From Scandinavium goeteborgense (lineage in GTDB: Bacteria > Pseudomonadota > Gammaproteobacteria > Enterobacterales > Enterobacteriaceae): DNA of 64,000 nucleotides. The notes under the pieces are model-generated. The model saw nothing but the letters and a program-made list of their open reading frames with translations, was not told the DNA's origin and did not search any database. A program made the translations under genes and the position numbers. The DNA lies in assembly GCF_003935895.2 (NCBI RefSeq), contig NZ_CP054058.1, forward strand, positions 2,833,177 through 2,897,176, read 5' to 3'. Positions 27,001 through 37,593 of the stretch are shown here, piece after piece; position 1 is the stretch's first letter, and every line of letters begins with the position of its first letter.

Positions 27001-29055
27001 TCAGGGCTTCCGCGCCACCGGCACATCCAGATATTTCAGCACATCGACAAACACCGACGGCTCCTGCTTATTGAACATCAACCACACCCGCTGGCGCGCA
27101 CGCGTCATGGCGACATACAGCAAACGCCTTTCTTCGGCATCCGGGAAATCCTCCGGCTGCGGCAACAACGCCTGCTCCATGATTGACTCCCGCGCGGGTG
27201 CCGGGAACGCGTCCTGCCCCTCCTGCAAACCAAGCACAATCGCGTAATCCGCCTGCTGGCCTTTGCTGGCATGGATGGTCATAAAATCAATCTGCAATTT
27301 CGGCCAGCGGGTCGCGGCTTTTTCCAGCGCCGCAGGTTTCAGATGGTGATACCGCGCCATGATCAATATGCGCTGTTCCGGCTTCGCAAAACCACTGAGT
27401 TTATCGAGCAATGCATCGAGCTGATCGTCCGGCAGCAGCGTGACGGCTTTCTTGTCACCCGTGGTCAGGCTATTCAGCGGCTTGCTCAGCTGATGCGGGT
27501 TTTGCTGAATGAAGCGGTTAGCGATTTCACCAATTCGGCTGTTAAAACGGTAAGTGGTATCCAGGGCGCAGTTATCGCCTTCACCGAAATAATCCGTAAA
27601 CGCAGTGGTCAACGAGAGTTGTGCGCCGCTAAAGCGGTAGATGGCCTGCCAGTCATCGCCCACCGCAAACAGGGTAGTTTGTGAATTCTGCTTACGCAGC
27701 GCCGCCAGCAGTGCCGCACGCTGTGGGGAAATGTCCTGAAATTCATCCACCAGAATGTGCTTCCAGGGGCTGACGAAACGGCCTTTCTCCAGCACATTAA
27801 TGGCCTGATGAATCAGTCCGGAAAAATCGACTGCGCCTTCGTCTTTAAGCGCCGTTTTCCACGCTTTCAGCAGCGGAGCCATCAGCTTGACGCGCTTGCC
27901 AAACAGCTCGCGGATCTCTTCCGGCGCGCTGTCGATCATTTCAGCTTGTGACCCCCCGTGGGAACGCATCAGGCTGACCCAGCGATCGAGGCGGCTGCCC
28001 ATCCGTCGCACAATTTTAGGGTCGTGCCAGTAGTCTTCCTCCGGCACATCCCACGCCATTTCTTCCTCAAGCCACTGCCGCCAGCCTTTGGCCTGCGCCT
28101 TTTTCTCCTGACACTGCTGCTGCCAGCATTTTGTCAGCAGCGACTGACGTGCAGAGGCATCATTTTCCAGTTTGCTGATAACCGGCACTTTTTTGCTGCC
28201 CTGCTGGATAATGTGCAGCGCCAGCGCATGGAACGTTTTCGCGCTGATGGCCTCGGTATTGAGACGTTCACGGATGCGCTCGTCCATCTCCTGCGCCGCT
28301 TTGCGCCCAAATGCCAACAGTAAAATCTGATCGGCGGCCGCTTCGCCGCGCGTCAGCAACCATCCGGCACGAGCCACCAGCACCGACGTTTTACCGCTGC
28401 CCGCGCCTGCCAACACCAGAAGAGAATGCTCGCCATTCACCACCGCACGCGCCTGCGCATCATTGAGCGGTGAGGATTCAATGCCCTGGAAGAATGCGGC
28501 GTACTGCGTCAGCATCGTTTCAGTAAATGCCTGATTATGCTTGAGGCGACTGGCATCCCGGTCTTTCAGCCACGCCTGGCACTGCTGCCAAAGTTCGCGG
28601 CAATTGTCGAAGCTGTCCAGACGGGCCACAGGAACAGGCAGCGCTTCGAGGGCGTTGAGAATTTTTTGTCGCAATTGTCCCACTGCCTCGCGGGTCAGCC
28701 ATTTGCCTTCCGCGCTGTGGCGAGAGATAACCGTCAGCTGCTGCTGTAAAACGTCGGCGGCAATGACGCTCATTTCATCACTCCACTGCTGCCAGCGGCT
28801 TTGCAAGTGATGATGAAAACGCTGCGTGTCGGCCCATTCGGTGCCGTGCAGGCGGACCACTTTGTTATCCGGCAGTACGAACTCCAGCTCACCCCACACC
28901 AGGCCGCGCTTACAATGAATGGCGGTCAGCTGATTAAAGGGGATCAGATATTCATGGCGATCGCCGGAGACTTTGACCCCGGCATTCAGGAGTTCTACCC
29001 GGTCATAGGGGTGCTGCGCCATGCGTTTGCCGAGGGCTGTTGCTTTTAGTTCCAT
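27001..29055 (-). CDS. helD: HelD, DNA helicase IV
   Basis: HelD is a superfamily 1 (UvrD-like) 3'-5' helicase of 684 aa, the same as E. coli helicase IV. The N-terminal 190 or so residues are the HelD-specific region. The motor follows with Walker A (LAGAGSGKTSV), motif II as VDEFQD, the motif III region VGDDWQAIYRFSGA and the late motif VAMTRAR near the C-terminus. It is thought to act in recombination and repair with overlapping roles. Confidence 0.96.
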   Translation of the reverse strand: MELKATALGKRMAQHPYDRVELLNAGVKVSGDRHEYLIPFNQLTAIHCKRGLVWGELEFVLPDNKVVRLHGTEWADTQRFHHHLQSRWQQWSDEMSVIAADVLQQQLTVISRHSAEGKWLTREAVGQLRQKILNALEALPVPVARLDSFDNCRELWQQCQAWLKDRDASRLKHNQAFTETMLTQYAAFFQGIESSPLNDAQARAVVNGEHSLLVLAGAGSGKTSVLVARAGWLLTRGEAAADQILLLAFGRKAAQEMDERIRERLNTEAISAKTFHALALHIIQQGSKKVPVISKLENDASARQSLLTKCWQQQCQEKKAQAKGWRQWLEEEMAWDVPEEDYWHDPKIVRRMGSRLDRWVSLMRSHGGSQAEMIDSAPEEIRELFGKRVKLMAPLLKAWKTALKDEGAVDFSGLIHQAINVLEKGRFVSPWKHILVDEFQDISPQRAALLAALRKQNSQTTLFAVGDDWQAIYRFSGAQLSLTTAFTDYFGEGDNCALDTTYRFNSRIGEIANRFIQQNPHQLSKPLNSLTTGDKKAVTLLPDDQLDALLDKLSGFAKPEQRILIMARYHHLKPAALEKAATRWPKLQIDFMTIHASKGQQADYAIVLGLQEGQDAFPAPARESIMEQALLPQPEDFPDAEERRLLYVAMTRARQRVWLMFNKQEPSVFVDVLKYLDVPVARKP

Positions 29056-29179
29056 GTCTTGCCAAATCCCGGATGTAGACTTATGTATGACAGTGTAACC
29101 GCCAGATTCCAGGTGCTCCAGCGCTAAAAAACGTTACAATCGTCGGGTCTTTCTTTTCACAGGACTGAACAGAGGTTAT

Positions 29180-29626
29180 ATGCGTACCGTTCTGAATATT
29201 TTGAATTTTGTATTGGGTGGTTTTCTGACAACGCTGGGCTGGCTGCTGGCCACGGTCGTCAGCATGGTGTTGATCATTACGTTACCCCTGACCCGCTCTT
29301 GCTGGGAAATCACTAAACTGTCGTTTCTGCCGTTCGGTAATGAAGCCGTGCATGTGGATGAACTGAATCCTGGCGAAAAAAGCGGGCTGATGAACACCGG
29401 CGGGACGCTGCTGAACATTCTGTGGTTCGTGCTGTTTGGCTGGTGGCTGTGCCTGACGCATATCGTCGCGGGCATTGCGCAGTGTATTACTATCATTGCT
29501 ATTCCGGTTGGGATCGCCAACTTTAAGATTGCCGCTATCGCCCTGTGGCCCGTTGGCCGCCGCGTGGTTTCCGTAGAAACTGCCCGTGCCGCGCGTGAAG
29601 CTAATGCGCGTCGCCGATTTCAATGA
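29180..29626 (+). CDS. yccF: YccF inner-membrane protein
   Basis: This is a 148-residue YccF-domain (DUF307) protein with two pairs of hydrophobic helices and the repeated signature GWLLATVV and FGWWLCLTHIVAGIAQC. The function is unknown. It is immediately followed by yccS with a gap of 17 bases, and the pair is conserved. Confidence 0.92.
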   Translation: MRTVLNILNFVLGGFLTTLGWLLATVVSMVLIITLPLTRSCWEITKLSFLPFGNEAVHVDELNPGEKSGLMNTGGTLLNILWFVLFGWWLCLTHIVAGIAQCITIIAIPVGIANFKIAAIALWPVGRRVVSVETARAAREANARRRFQ

Positions 29627-29643
29627 TCGGAACTGATTCCCGC

Positions 29644-31779
29644 ATGCTAAGCCCAATATTGCGCCGTTATACGTGGAACAGCGTCTGGCTGTATAACGCC
29701 AGAATTTTTATCGCGCTGTGCGGCACCGCCGCGCTGCCGTGGTGCCTTGGCGAAGTGAAACTCACCATCCCGCTGACGCTGGGTGTCGTGGCTGCTGCGC
29801 TGGCCGATCTCGATGACAGGCTCGCCGGACGACTACGCAATCTCTTGATTACGTTGGTGTGTTTTTTCATTGCCTCGGCATCCGTTGAGCTGCTTTTCCC
29901 ATGGCCGTGGGCGTTTGCACTCGGCCTGACGTTGTCGACCAGCGGCTTCATTCTGCTGGGCGGTCTGGGTCAGCGCTACGCAACCATCGCCTTTGGCGCG
30001 TTGCTGATAGCCATCTACACCATGCTCGGCGTGTCACTTTACGAGCACTGGTATCAACAACCGCTACTGCTGCTTGCGGGCGCGGTGTGGTACAACCTGC
30101 TGACACTGACCGGCCATCTGATTTTCCCCATTCGTCCGTTGCAGGATAATCTCGCCCGCAGCTATGAACAGCTCGCGCATTATCTGGAACTCAAATCGCG
30201 TCTTTTCGATCCGGATATCGAGAATGAAACACAGGCCCCGCTGGTTGAACTGGCGATGGCTAACGGACAGCTGGTCGCCACGCTGAACCAGACTAAAGCC
30301 TCGCTGCTGACCCGTTTGCGCGGCGATCGCGGACAACGTGGCACCCGCCGCACGCTGCATTATTATTTTGCCGCACAGGATATCCACGAGCGGGCCAGCT
30401 CCTCGCACGTACAGTATCAGTCCCTTCGCGATAACTTCCGCTATAGCGATGTCATGTTCCGCTTCCAGCGCCTACTTTCGATGCAATCCCAAGCGTGTGT
30501 GCAGCTTTCTCGCTCCATTTTACTGCGCACGCCCTACCAGCATGACGCGCGCTTTGAACGGGCCTTCACCCATCTGAATGCGGCGCTCGAGAGAGTCAGC
30601 GCCAGCGGCGCCGATAAAGAGCAGATGAAAGCGCTAGGTTTTTTGCTCAATAACCTGCACGCCATTGATGCCCAGCTGGCGACGATTGAATCTGAGCAGC
30701 AGTTAGCCATGCCGCAGAGCGATACCGAAACACAGCTGGCCGACGACAGATTGAATGGGTTCAGTGATGTCTGGCTGCGACTGAGTCGTAACTTTTCCGC
30801 CGAGTCAGCCCTGTTCCGCCATGCGGTCAGGATGTCGCTGGTGCTCTGTGCGGGCTATGCGTTTATCCAGTTCACCGGGATGAACCATGGCTACTGGATC
30901 CTGCTCACCAGCCTGTTCGTCTGCCAACCCAACTATAATGCGACGCGTCACCGGCTGGCGCTTCGTGTCATCGGCACGCTGATAGGCGTGGCTATTGGCC
31001 TGCCGGTGCTGCTGTTGGTGCCGTCAATTGAAGGGCAGTTGCTGCTGATTGTACTGACCGGGGTGCTGTTTTTCGCTTTCCGAAATATTCAGTACGCCCA
31101 TGCAACAATGTTCATCACTCTGCTGGTACTGCTGTGTTTCAATCTGCTGGGAGAAGGATTTGAAGTCGCCTTGCCACGCATCATTGATACGCTTATCGGC
31201 TGCGCCATCGCGTGGGCTGCGGTGACCTTTATCTGGCCAGACTGGAAGTTCCGTAATCTGCCGACGGTCATGGCGAGGGCTGTTGATGCGAACTGCCGCT
31301 ATCTGGATGCGATTCTGGAGCAATACCATCAGGGGCGTGATAACCGTCTGCCCTATCGTATTGCCCGTCGCGATGCACACAATCGCGATGCGGAACTGGC
31401 GTCCGTGGTCTCGAATATGTCTACCGAGCCGCGCGTGACCGCGGAAATGCGGGAAACGGCCTTCCGACTGCTGTGCCTGAATCATACCTTTACCAGCTAT
31501 ATTTCCGCGCTGGGCGCACATCGGGAACGGTTAACCAACCCAGAGATCCTGGCGTTGCTGGATGATGCGGTTTGCTATGTTGACGATGCGTTTCATCATT
31601 CACCGTCGGATGAAAAACGCGTGCAGGAGGCACTGGCGGGCTTAATGGAACGGATCCATCACCTTGAACCCGGTTCAGAGAGTAAAGCCCCGCTAGTCCT
31701 CCAGCAGATTGGATTGATGGTAAGCCTGTTGCCAGAATTTTGTCGCCTGCAGCAGCAGGTTACTCCTCTTCGGGCATAG
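29644..31779 (+). CDS. yccS: YccS, FUSC-family inner-membrane protein
   Basis: This is a 711-residue membrane protein of the FUSC (fusaric acid resistance/aromatic efflux) superfamily. Two clusters of hydrophobic helices (about 20-165 and 400-535) are separated and followed by large cytoplasmic regions. The start at 29644 (MLSPILRRYTW) matches the E. coli N-terminus. Its transport substrate is unproven. The last 20 bases overlap convergent sxy. Confidence 0.92.
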   Translation: MLSPILRRYTWNSVWLYNARIFIALCGTAALPWCLGEVKLTIPLTLGVVAAALADLDDRLAGRLRNLLITLVCFFIASASVELLFPWPWAFALGLTLSTSGFILLGGLGQRYATIAFGALLIAIYTMLGVSLYEHWYQQPLLLLAGAVWYNLLTLTGHLIFPIRPLQDNLARSYEQLAHYLELKSRLFDPDIENETQAPLVELAMANGQLVATLNQTKASLLTRLRGDRGQRGTRRTLHYYFAAQDIHERASSSHVQYQSLRDNFRYSDVMFRFQRLLSMQSQACVQLSRSILLRTPYQHDARFERAFTHLNAALERVSASGADKEQMKALGFLLNNLHAIDAQLATIESEQQLAMPQSDTETQLADDRLNGFSDVWLRLSRNFSAESALFRHAVRMSLVLCAGYAFIQFTGMNHGYWILLTSLFVCQPNYNATRHRLALRVIGTLIGVAIGLPVLLLVPSIEGQLLLIVLTGVLFFAFRNIQYAHATMFITLLVLLCFNLLGEGFEVALPRIIDTLIGCAIAWAAVTFIWPDWKFRNLPTVMARAVDANCRYLDAILEQYHQGRDNRLPYRIARRDAHNRDAELASVVSNMSTEPRVTAEMRETAFRLLCLNHTFTSYISALGAHRERLTNPEILALLDDAVCYVDDAFHHSPSDEKRVQEALAGLMERIHHLEPGSESKAPLVLQQIGLMVSLLPEFCRLQQQVTPLRA

Positions 31780-32389
31780 CGTTCTTTCTCTCCGTCAGCG
31801 TCTCTGCCCACTCAAGGAGATGCTGACGGCGGTGCAAGGGAATGATGGCCGCATGCATTCCTGTTATTGCGCCTTCCAGTGCAAACAGCACATTGACACT
31901 TAAATCCTTACGCATAGCACGCAGTCGATACCAGGCCGCCGCTGCCCCCAACTTTTGTAATGTCTCCAGATCGTGAATGCCTGCCTCCGTCAGCAATAGC
32001 TCCAGTTGAAAACTGATATTGGGTACATTGCGCATCCGCTGAGGATCGCGTTGACGCTGCTTCTCGTTTTGCGCGCCACGGAGTGACATCGCTGACATGT
32101 TCAATAGCAGAGAGTGATCCTGCCAAAGGTTTTCGTCGACCCAATAGTAATTCAGTGCGATCGGGCGACCCCGTTTAACCAGCGTTAACAACCGCGGTGG
32201 CGTTGACGCGTTATAGGTCGCACTTTGTTCACATACCCGCAGATAAAGCTCTCCATGAGCCACCATGGCGAAGACGGTGTCATCGACGGAAAGGCTATAT
32301 CCCCCAAACAATGCACGGTGATGAATTTTCCCCAAAGAAGATAAACATTCTTCACACTGATATATCCGTTTAAATGATAATTTTCCCAT
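31760..32389 (-). CDS. sxy: Sxy/TfoX competence regulator
   Basis: Sxy works with CRP to activate genes with CRP-S sites, including those for DNA uptake. The 209-residue protein has the TfoX N-terminal domain (SLGKIHHRALFGGYSLSVDD) and the C-terminal TfoX domain (LGAAAAWYRLRAM, ALEGAITGMH). It is more divergent from E. coli Sxy than its neighbours are from their homologues. In gamma-proteobacteria it is often controlled by structure in its own mRNA leader. Confidence 0.92.
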   Translation of the reverse strand: MGKLSFKRIYQCEECLSSLGKIHHRALFGGYSLSVDDTVFAMVAHGELYLRVCEQSATYNASTPPRLLTLVKRGRPIALNYYWVDENLWQDHSLLLNMSAMSLRGAQNEKQRQRDPQRMRNVPNISFQLELLLTEAGIHDLETLQKLGAAAAWYRLRAMRKDLSVNVLFALEGAITGMHAAIIPLHRRQHLLEWAETLTERKNAMPEEE

Positions 32390-32565
32390 GATTCTGTCCT
32401 GTAATCATGCAGTTAGATGAAAGGGTTCTGATAGCGGATCCGTTAATGAAGAACATAAGGAAGTTCAATTACGGGGGCAAGAGGTTCTTATCCAGAGGTC
32501 CTTTTCTGTGCAATATTTGCGAGGAGCTTTCAGAAAATGAGGTTGATCTTTAGTCTGACCAGGTA

Positions 32566-32585
32566 TACTGTATATTCATACAGTA
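32566..32585 (+). promoter_or_regulatory. LexA box of sulA
   Basis: TACTGTATATTCATACAGTA is a near-perfect SOS box (CTG-N10-CAG at 32568-32583) 22 bases before the sulA ATG, where LexA blocks transcription until DNA damage. Confidence 0.95.
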
Positions 32586-32606
32586 ACCCACAGGGCGGGA
32601 TTCACT

Positions 32607-33104
32607 ATGTACACTTCAGGTTATGCAAATCGCACATCAATGGCATCTGCAACTGCAGTCGACCATCCACAGCACAGTTCCACTGGGCTTATCAGCGAAG
32701 TGCTTTATCGTGAGGATCAGCCGATGATGACTCAACTGCTGCTGTTACCCCTCTTACAACAGCTCGGCCAGCAAGAACGCTGGCAGCTGTGGCTCACGCC
32801 GCAGCAGAAACTGAGTCGTCAGTGGGTTCAGGCATCGGGCCTTCCGCTGTCTAAAGTCATGCACGTTAGCCAAATATTGCCAGAAATGACGCTTGAATCG
32901 ATGATTCGCGCACTTCGTACCGGGAACTATAGTGTTGTTATTGGCTGGGTTACCGAAGAGTTGAGTGAAGATGAACATCATCGACTCACGATTGCGGCCG
33001 AAGAAGGTAACGCAATGGGCTTTATTATGCGTCCTGTCAGAACCACTTCTCTGCCCACCAGACAGTTTTCTGGCTTAAAAATTCACTCTAATTTGTATCA
33101 TTGA
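32607..33104 (+). CDS. sulA: SulA, SOS cell-division inhibitor
   Basis: SulA binds FtsZ and stops septation during the SOS response, and Lon then degrades it. The product is 165 aa with the RecA-like SulA fold ([41 protein letters not shown]). The C-terminus ends SNLYH, with the terminal His important for Lon recognition in E. coli. A consensus LexA box overlaps the promoter. A AACCCGC/GCGGGTT inverted repeat (33148-33169) lies after the stop but has no T tract. Confidence 0.96.
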   Translation: MYTSGYANRTSMASATAVDHPQHSSTGLISEVLYREDQPMMTQLLLLPLLQQLGQQERWQLWLTPQQKLSRQWVQASGLPLSKVMHVSQILPEMTLESMIRALRTGNYSVVIGWVTEELSEDEHHRLTIAAEEGNAMGFIMRPVRTTSLPTRQFSGLKIHSNLYH

Positions 33105-33270
33105 GTGAAATTAGGATTATTCCTAGCATTTTTTTTGCCCTTTCTATAACCCGCTATTTTTTGCGGGTTAATTTAGGAAAAAGCTTGTGTGGTGCGGTTC
33201 TCAGCATTTTGTTCGGCACAAAAATTCAACATAAATGTTAAATATTGTGTATACAACTCTTTTTTTTTCA

Positions 33271-33460
33271 TATGCCTGACAGAGTTCACACTTGTAAGTT
33301 TTCAAGTACGTTGTAGACTTTACATCGCCAGGGGTGATCGGCTTAAGCCACAGATTACGGCGTAGTTACTGAATTAGGCTCCGCCCCCGGTGAAGGATTT
33401 AACCGTGAACTTCTAAATGGATATTCATGGCGATTTTTGGATGATAACGAGGCGCAAAAA
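33271..33460 (+). promoter_or_regulatory. ompA promoter, CRP-like site and long mRNA leader
   Basis: TTGTAA (33292-33297) and TAGACT (33314-33319), 16 bases apart, form the promoter seen in E. coli. CTGACAGAGTTCACA around 33276-33290 matches the CRP site there. The transcribed leader of about 135 bases runs to the ATG and ends AACGAGGCGCAAAAA, the region where ompA mRNA stability hairpins and MicA small-RNA pairing occur in E. coli. Between 33105 and 33270 I see only AT-rich sequence. Confidence 0.75.
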
Positions 33461-34513
33461 ATGAAAAAGACAGCTATCGCGATTGCAGTGGCACTGGCAG
33501 GCTTCGCTACTGTAGCGCAAGCAGCACCGAAAGATAACACCTGGTATGCTGGTGGTAAATTGGGCTGGTCTCAGTTCCATGATACTGGCTGGTATAACAG
33601 CTCCCTGAACAACAACGGTCCAACCCACGATAGCCAGCTCGGTGCAGGCGCGTTCGGTGGTTACCAGGTAAACCCGTATGTCGGTTTCGAAATGGGTTAT
33701 GACTGGTTGGGCCGTATGCCTTACAAAGGCGACGTAACTAACGGCGCATTCAAAGCTCAGGGCGTTCAGCTGACTGCTAAACTGGGTTACCCGGTAACCG
33801 ACGATCTGGACGTTTACACCCGTCTGGGCGGCATGGTTTGGCGCGCTGACTCCAGCAACAACGTTGCTGGCGACAACCACGACACTGGCGTTTCCCCAGT
33901 ATTCGCTGGTGGTGTTGAGTGGGCAATGACCCGTGACATCGCTACCCGTCTGGAATACCAGTGGGTTAACAACATCGGCGACGCAGGCACCGTAGGTGTT
34001 CGTCCTGATAACGGCATGCTGAGCGTGGGTGTTTCTTACCGCTTCGGCCAGAACGATGTTGCTCCAGTTGTAGCTCCGGCTCCAGCTCCAGCTCCAGAAG
34101 TACAGACCAAGCACTTCACTCTGAAGTCTGACGTTCTGTTCAACTTCAACAAAGCGACTCTGAAACCAGAAGGTCAGCAGGCACTGGATCAGCTGTACTC
34201 CCAGCTGAGCAACCTGGATCCTAAAGACGGTTCAGTAGTGGTTCTGGGCTTCACCGACCGTATCGGTTCTGATGCCTACAACCAGAAACTGTCTGAGCAG
34301 CGTGCACAGTCTGTTGTCGATTACCTCGTATCTAAAGGTATCCCGGCTAACAAGATCTCCCCACGTGGTATGGGCGAATCTAACCCAGTTACCGGCAACA
34401 CCTGTGACAACGTGAAAGCTCGCGCTGCACTGATCGATTGCCTGGCTCCAGATCGTCGCGTAGAGATCGAAGTTAAAGGTATCAAAGACGTTGTAACTCA
34501 GCCACAGGCTTAA
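33461..34513 (+). CDS. ompA: Outer membrane protein OmpA
   Basis: OmpA is an eight-stranded outer-membrane barrel joined by an Ala-Pro hinge ([11 protein letters not shown]) to a periplasmic OmpA-like domain that binds peptidoglycan. The 350-residue precursor has a 21-residue signal peptide (ending AQA-AP). The diaminopimelate-binding region (NxxLSxxRA as [12 protein letters not shown]) and the paired cysteines near the C-terminus are present. Extracellular loops 1 and 3 (around [16 protein letters not shown] and [12 protein letters not shown]) differ from E. coli, as expected of surface loops. Confidence 0.98.
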   Translation: MKKTAIAIAVALAGFATVAQAAPKDNTWYAGGKLGWSQFHDTGWYNSSLNNNGPTHDSQLGAGAFGGYQVNPYVGFEMGYDWLGRMPYKGDVTNGAFKAQGVQLTAKLGYPVTDDLDVYTRLGGMVWRADSSNNVAGDNHDTGVSPVFAGGVEWAMTRDIATRLEYQWVNNIGDAGTVGVRPDNGMLSVGVSYRFGQNDVAPVVAPAPAPAPEVQTKHFTLKSDVLFNFNKATLKPEGQQALDQLYSQLSNLDPKDGSVVVLGFTDRIGSDAYNQKLSEQRAQSVVDYLVSKGIPANKISPRGMGESNPVTGNTCDNVKARAALIDCLAPDRRVEIEVKGIKDVVTQPQA

Positions 34514-34526
34514 GTTATCGTCTAAT

Positions 34527-34557
34527 AAAAAACCCCGCATAGCGGGGTTTTTTTTAT
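34527..34557 (+). terminator. ompA terminator
   Basis: AACCCCGC and GCGGGGTT arms with an eight-T tract on the plus side lie 15 bases after ompA. An A run on the other side may also serve convergent matP. Confidence 0.9.
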
Positions 34558-34573
34558 TCTGAATTCAGCTGGG

Positions 34574-35029
34574 TTACTTCTCTTTCCCTAACAACGCCTG
34601 CAAATCTTGTTTGAGCGTTGTCATCTTGCTCGCGTACTTCTCTTTGTTTTCCGCATCTTCAATGAGCTGCACTATCGTTTCCGACAAGGTCTTACCGCGC
34701 CGATGTGCCAGACCGGCCAAGCGCTGCCAGACGATAAACTCCAGGTCGATAGACTTCTTGCGCGTATGCTGATGCTCGGCGTTGAAGTGACGTTTACGTC
34801 GCGCTCGAATAGTTTGCTTCATACGATTAAACAGCGCCGGGTTCATGTGCTGTTCAATCCAGTCGTTGACCTGTACAGGTTCGTTTTCGAGCGTCAACAA
34901 GGTATCTACCGCGTCTTGTGCAGCGCTGGCCTCAATGTAGCGGGTGACCAGCTCACCTTCCCGGTGCTTTTTTACCAGGTACTTCCATTTCCAGCCGCTT
35001 TCAAGGTTTTCCAGTTGTTGATATTTCAT
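34574..35029 (-). CDS. matP: MatP, Ter macrodomain organiser
   Basis: MatP binds matS sites in the replication terminus and condenses the Ter macrodomain, linking it to the divisome through ZapB. The 151-residue product has the N-terminal helical domain, a ribbon-helix-helix region ([19 protein letters not shown]) and a C-terminal coiled coil ([18 protein letters not shown]). Confidence 0.95.
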   Translation of the reverse strand: MKYQQLENLESGWKWKYLVKKHREGELVTRYIEASAAQDAVDTLLTLENEPVQVNDWIEQHMNPALFNRMKQTIRARRKRHFNAEHQHTRKKSIDLEFIVWQRLAGLAHRRGKTLSETIVQLIEDAENKEKYASKMTTLKQDLQALLGKEK

Positions 35030-35213
35030 TGCGATCTCAATGTGACCGTGTAACTCATTTCAGGATAACAGGTTTTTGCTGATGTGCTGAGAAGAAATCG
35101 CCCTGAGCGAGTGAGGCTATTCCCCCTTAGAAAGTTGCCCGCTAATCCCCGTGTGCTGAGTGTCGCCTTGAGGTATAATCACCCGCTTTACATCTGACTA
35201 AAAAACAGCGACT

Positions 35214-36971
35214 TTGACGATTACAAAACTTTCACGGCGCGATTTAGCCCCCGATCTTGAGGCTTATCAGACGCTGTTTGCCCAGCCTGATTTGGCAACC
35301 GAAACCGATTCCTTACCCGGCGAACTGCAGGCTCGTCTGCACTACGCGCTGGATCAATTCCTCTATCCTCAGGCCATATCTGACTTCCTGTTGGTGAAAG
35401 CCCCGGAAGAACCTGAGTATCTACAGTTACTGACCGATGCCACCCGCGAACGTCGCGACGATGTGCAGCCGCTCTGTGGCGTCCGTTACACGGTCAACGG
35501 CAATCAGGTGACCCTGACTGCGGCGACTGCGCTCGAAGACAATTTCGCCAGCCAGGGGCCCGTGATTCAGGCCGACTGGGTTGAAGCCGAGCAGCTGTTT
35601 GGCTGTGTTCGTCAGTTCAATGGTGAAATCAGCCTCCAACCGGGCCTCGTGCATCAGGCTAACGGCGGCGTATTAATCCTTTCCTTGCGCAGCCTGCTCT
35701 CTCAGCCACTGCTGTGGATGCGTCTGAAAAATATCGTCTCCCATCAGCGTTTTGACTGGCTGACCTTTGACGATGCCCGTCCCCTGCCCGTCAGCATTCC
35801 TTCCATGCCGCTGTCGCTGAAAGTGATGCTGGTCGGTGAGCGTGAATCGCTGGCTGATTTCCAGGAAATGGAGCCGGAACTCTGCGAAAAAGCCATCTAC
35901 AGTGAATATGAAGACAACCTGCAGATCGTTGATGAAGACTCGCAGAAGCTCTGGTGTCAGTGGGTGTGGCATATTGCTCGCGGTCTGAATTTACCGGGTC
36001 CCGATACCGACGCCTGGCCGCTTCTCATTCAGGAAGGTGCGCGTTACACCGGTGACCAGCAAGCGCTACCGCTGTCCCCGCTGTGGATTGGCCGCCAGCT
36101 GCGTGAAGCCGCTGCCTTCTGTGAAGGTGAACGTTTTAGCGCAGAACAGCTGACCACGATGCTGGTTCAACGCCAGTGGCGTGAAGGTTATCTGGCAGAG
36201 CGTATGCAGGATGAAATTCTGCTTGAGCAAATCCTTATCGAAACGGAAGGTGAACAGATAGGCCAGATTAACGCCCTGTCTGTGGTCGAATTCCCTGGCC
36301 ATCCACGTGCCTTCGGTGAACCTTCGCGTATCAGCTGCGTCGTTCACATTGGCGATGGCGAGTTCACGGATATCGAACGCAAAGCAGAGCTCGGCGGTAA
36401 CATCCATGCCAAAGGCATGATGATTATGCAGGCGTTTTTGATGGCTGAATTGGGCCTGGACCAACAGATCCCGTTCTCAGCGTCTCTCACCTTCGAGCAG
36501 TCATACAGCGAAGTGGACGGTGATAGTGCATCAATGGCTGAACTGTGTGCCCTGATAAGCGCCCTGTCGAACGTGCCGGTCAACCAGAGCCTGGCTATCA
36601 CCGGTTCCGTTGACCAGTTTGGTCGTGCGCAGCCGGTAGGCGGCCTCAATGAAAAAATTGAAGGCTTCTTTGCTATCTGTCAGCAGCGTGGCCTGACCGG
36701 TAAACAGGGGATTATCATTCCTGCTGCAAACGTGCGTCATCTCAGCCTCGCACAGGATGTACAGAAGGCTGTTGAAGCCGGTGAATTTTCACTCTGGGCA
36801 ATTGATGATGTGACGGATGCGCTCCCACTGTTGACGCAGTTGATTTGGGATGGCGAAGGCCAGACCACGCTTCTGCAAACTATTCAGGAACGTATTGCTC
36901 AGGCAAATCATCAGGATACGCGTCATCGCCCGTGGGCAATGCGCTGGTTAAACTGGTTTCATTCAAACTGA
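35214..36971 (+). CDS. ycbZ: LonH (YcbZ), Lon-like protease
   Basis: The reading frame begins with TTG at 35214 (M-T-I-T-K), as the family alignment requires. The 585-residue protein has a degenerate ATPase-like N-terminal half without a clear Walker A and a C-terminal Lon-type peptidase domain. The catalytic serine is in GDSASMAE and the lysine in NEKIEGFF. It is a putative ATP-independent Lon-family protease of unknown substrates, encoded just before fabA. Confidence 0.93.
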   Translation: MTITKLSRRDLAPDLEAYQTLFAQPDLATETDSLPGELQARLHYALDQFLYPQAISDFLLVKAPEEPEYLQLLTDATRERRDDVQPLCGVRYTVNGNQVTLTAATALEDNFASQGPVIQADWVEAEQLFGCVRQFNGEISLQPGLVHQANGGVLILSLRSLLSQPLLWMRLKNIVSHQRFDWLTFDDARPLPVSIPSMPLSLKVMLVGERESLADFQEMEPELCEKAIYSEYEDNLQIVDEDSQKLWCQWVWHIARGLNLPGPDTDAWPLLIQEGARYTGDQQALPLSPLWIGRQLREAAAFCEGERFSAEQLTTMLVQRQWREGYLAERMQDEILLEQILIETEGEQIGQINALSVVEFPGHPRAFGEPSRISCVVHIGDGEFTDIERKAELGGNIHAKGMMIMQAFLMAELGLDQQIPFSASLTFEQSYSEVDGDSASMAELCALISALSNVPVNQSLAITGSVDQFGRAQPVGGLNEKIEGFFAICQQRGLTGKQGIIIPAANVRHLSLAQDVQKAVEAGEFSLWAIDDVTDALPLLTQLIWDGEGQTTLLQTIQERIAQANHQDTRHRPWAMRWLNWFHSN

Positions 36972-37001
36972 TCGGACTTGTTCAGCGTACACGTGTTAGC
37001 T
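36966..37001 (+). promoter_or_regulatory. FadR and FabR sites before fabA
   Basis: AACTGATCGGACTTGTT (36966-36982) resembles the FadR activator site of E. coli fabA, and AGCGTACACGTGTTAGCT (36984-37001) matches the FabR palindrome. Together they would tune unsaturated fatty-acid synthesis. The FadR site overlaps the ycbZ stop. Confidence 0.8.
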
Positions 37002-37040
37002 ATCCTGCGACGCGAACTCAAAATAAGGCTTACTGAAAAC

Positions 37041-37559
37041 ATGGTAGATAAACGCGAATCCTATTCAAAAGAAGATCTTCTTGCCTCCGGACGCGGCGAA
37101 CTGTTTGGCGAAAAAGGCCCACAGCTTCCGTCAGCTAACATGCTGATGATGGATCGTGTCATCAAAATGAGCGAGACAGGCGGTAACTTCGATAAAGGCT
37201 ACGTGGAAGCAGAGCTGGATATTAATCCTGACCTGTGGTTCTTCGGTTGCCACTTCATCGGCGACCCGGTAATGCCAGGCTGCCTGGGCCTGGATGCCAT
37301 GTGGCAGCTGGTCGGCTTCTACCTGGGCTGGCTCGGCGGCGAAGGCAAAGGCCGTGCACTGGGCGTGGGCGAAGTGAAATTCACTGGCCAGATCCTGCCT
37401 ACCGCGAAAAAAGTGACCTATCGCATCCACTTCAAACGCGTGATTAACCGTCGTTTAATCCTCGGCATCGCTGATGGTGAAGTCCTGGTTGACGGTCATC
37501 TGATCTATGAAGCGACTGACCTGAAAGTGGGCCTGTTCCAGGACACTTCCGCGTTCTAA
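37041..37559 (+). CDS. fabA: FabA, 3-hydroxydecanoyl-ACP dehydratase/isomerase
   Basis: FabA dehydrates 3-hydroxydecanoyl-ACP and isomerises trans-2- to cis-3-decenoyl-ACP, the branch point to unsaturated fatty acids. The ATG at 37041 gives 172 aa as in E. coli. The active-site His is in [10 protein letters not shown] and the Asp in GLDAMWQ. FadR- and FabR-type sites precede it, consistent with known control of this gene. Confidence 0.97.
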   Translation: MVDKRESYSKEDLLASGRGELFGEKGPQLPSANMLMMDRVIKMSETGGNFDKGYVEAELDINPDLWFFGCHFIGDPVMPGCLGLDAMWQLVGFYLGWLGGEGKGRALGVGEVKFTGQILPTAKKVTYRIHFKRVINRRLILGIADGEVLVDGHLIYEATDLKVGLFQDTSAF

Positions 37560-37593
37560 GGCGTTAAACGCACTTCCGGGTGCGTAGAAACGG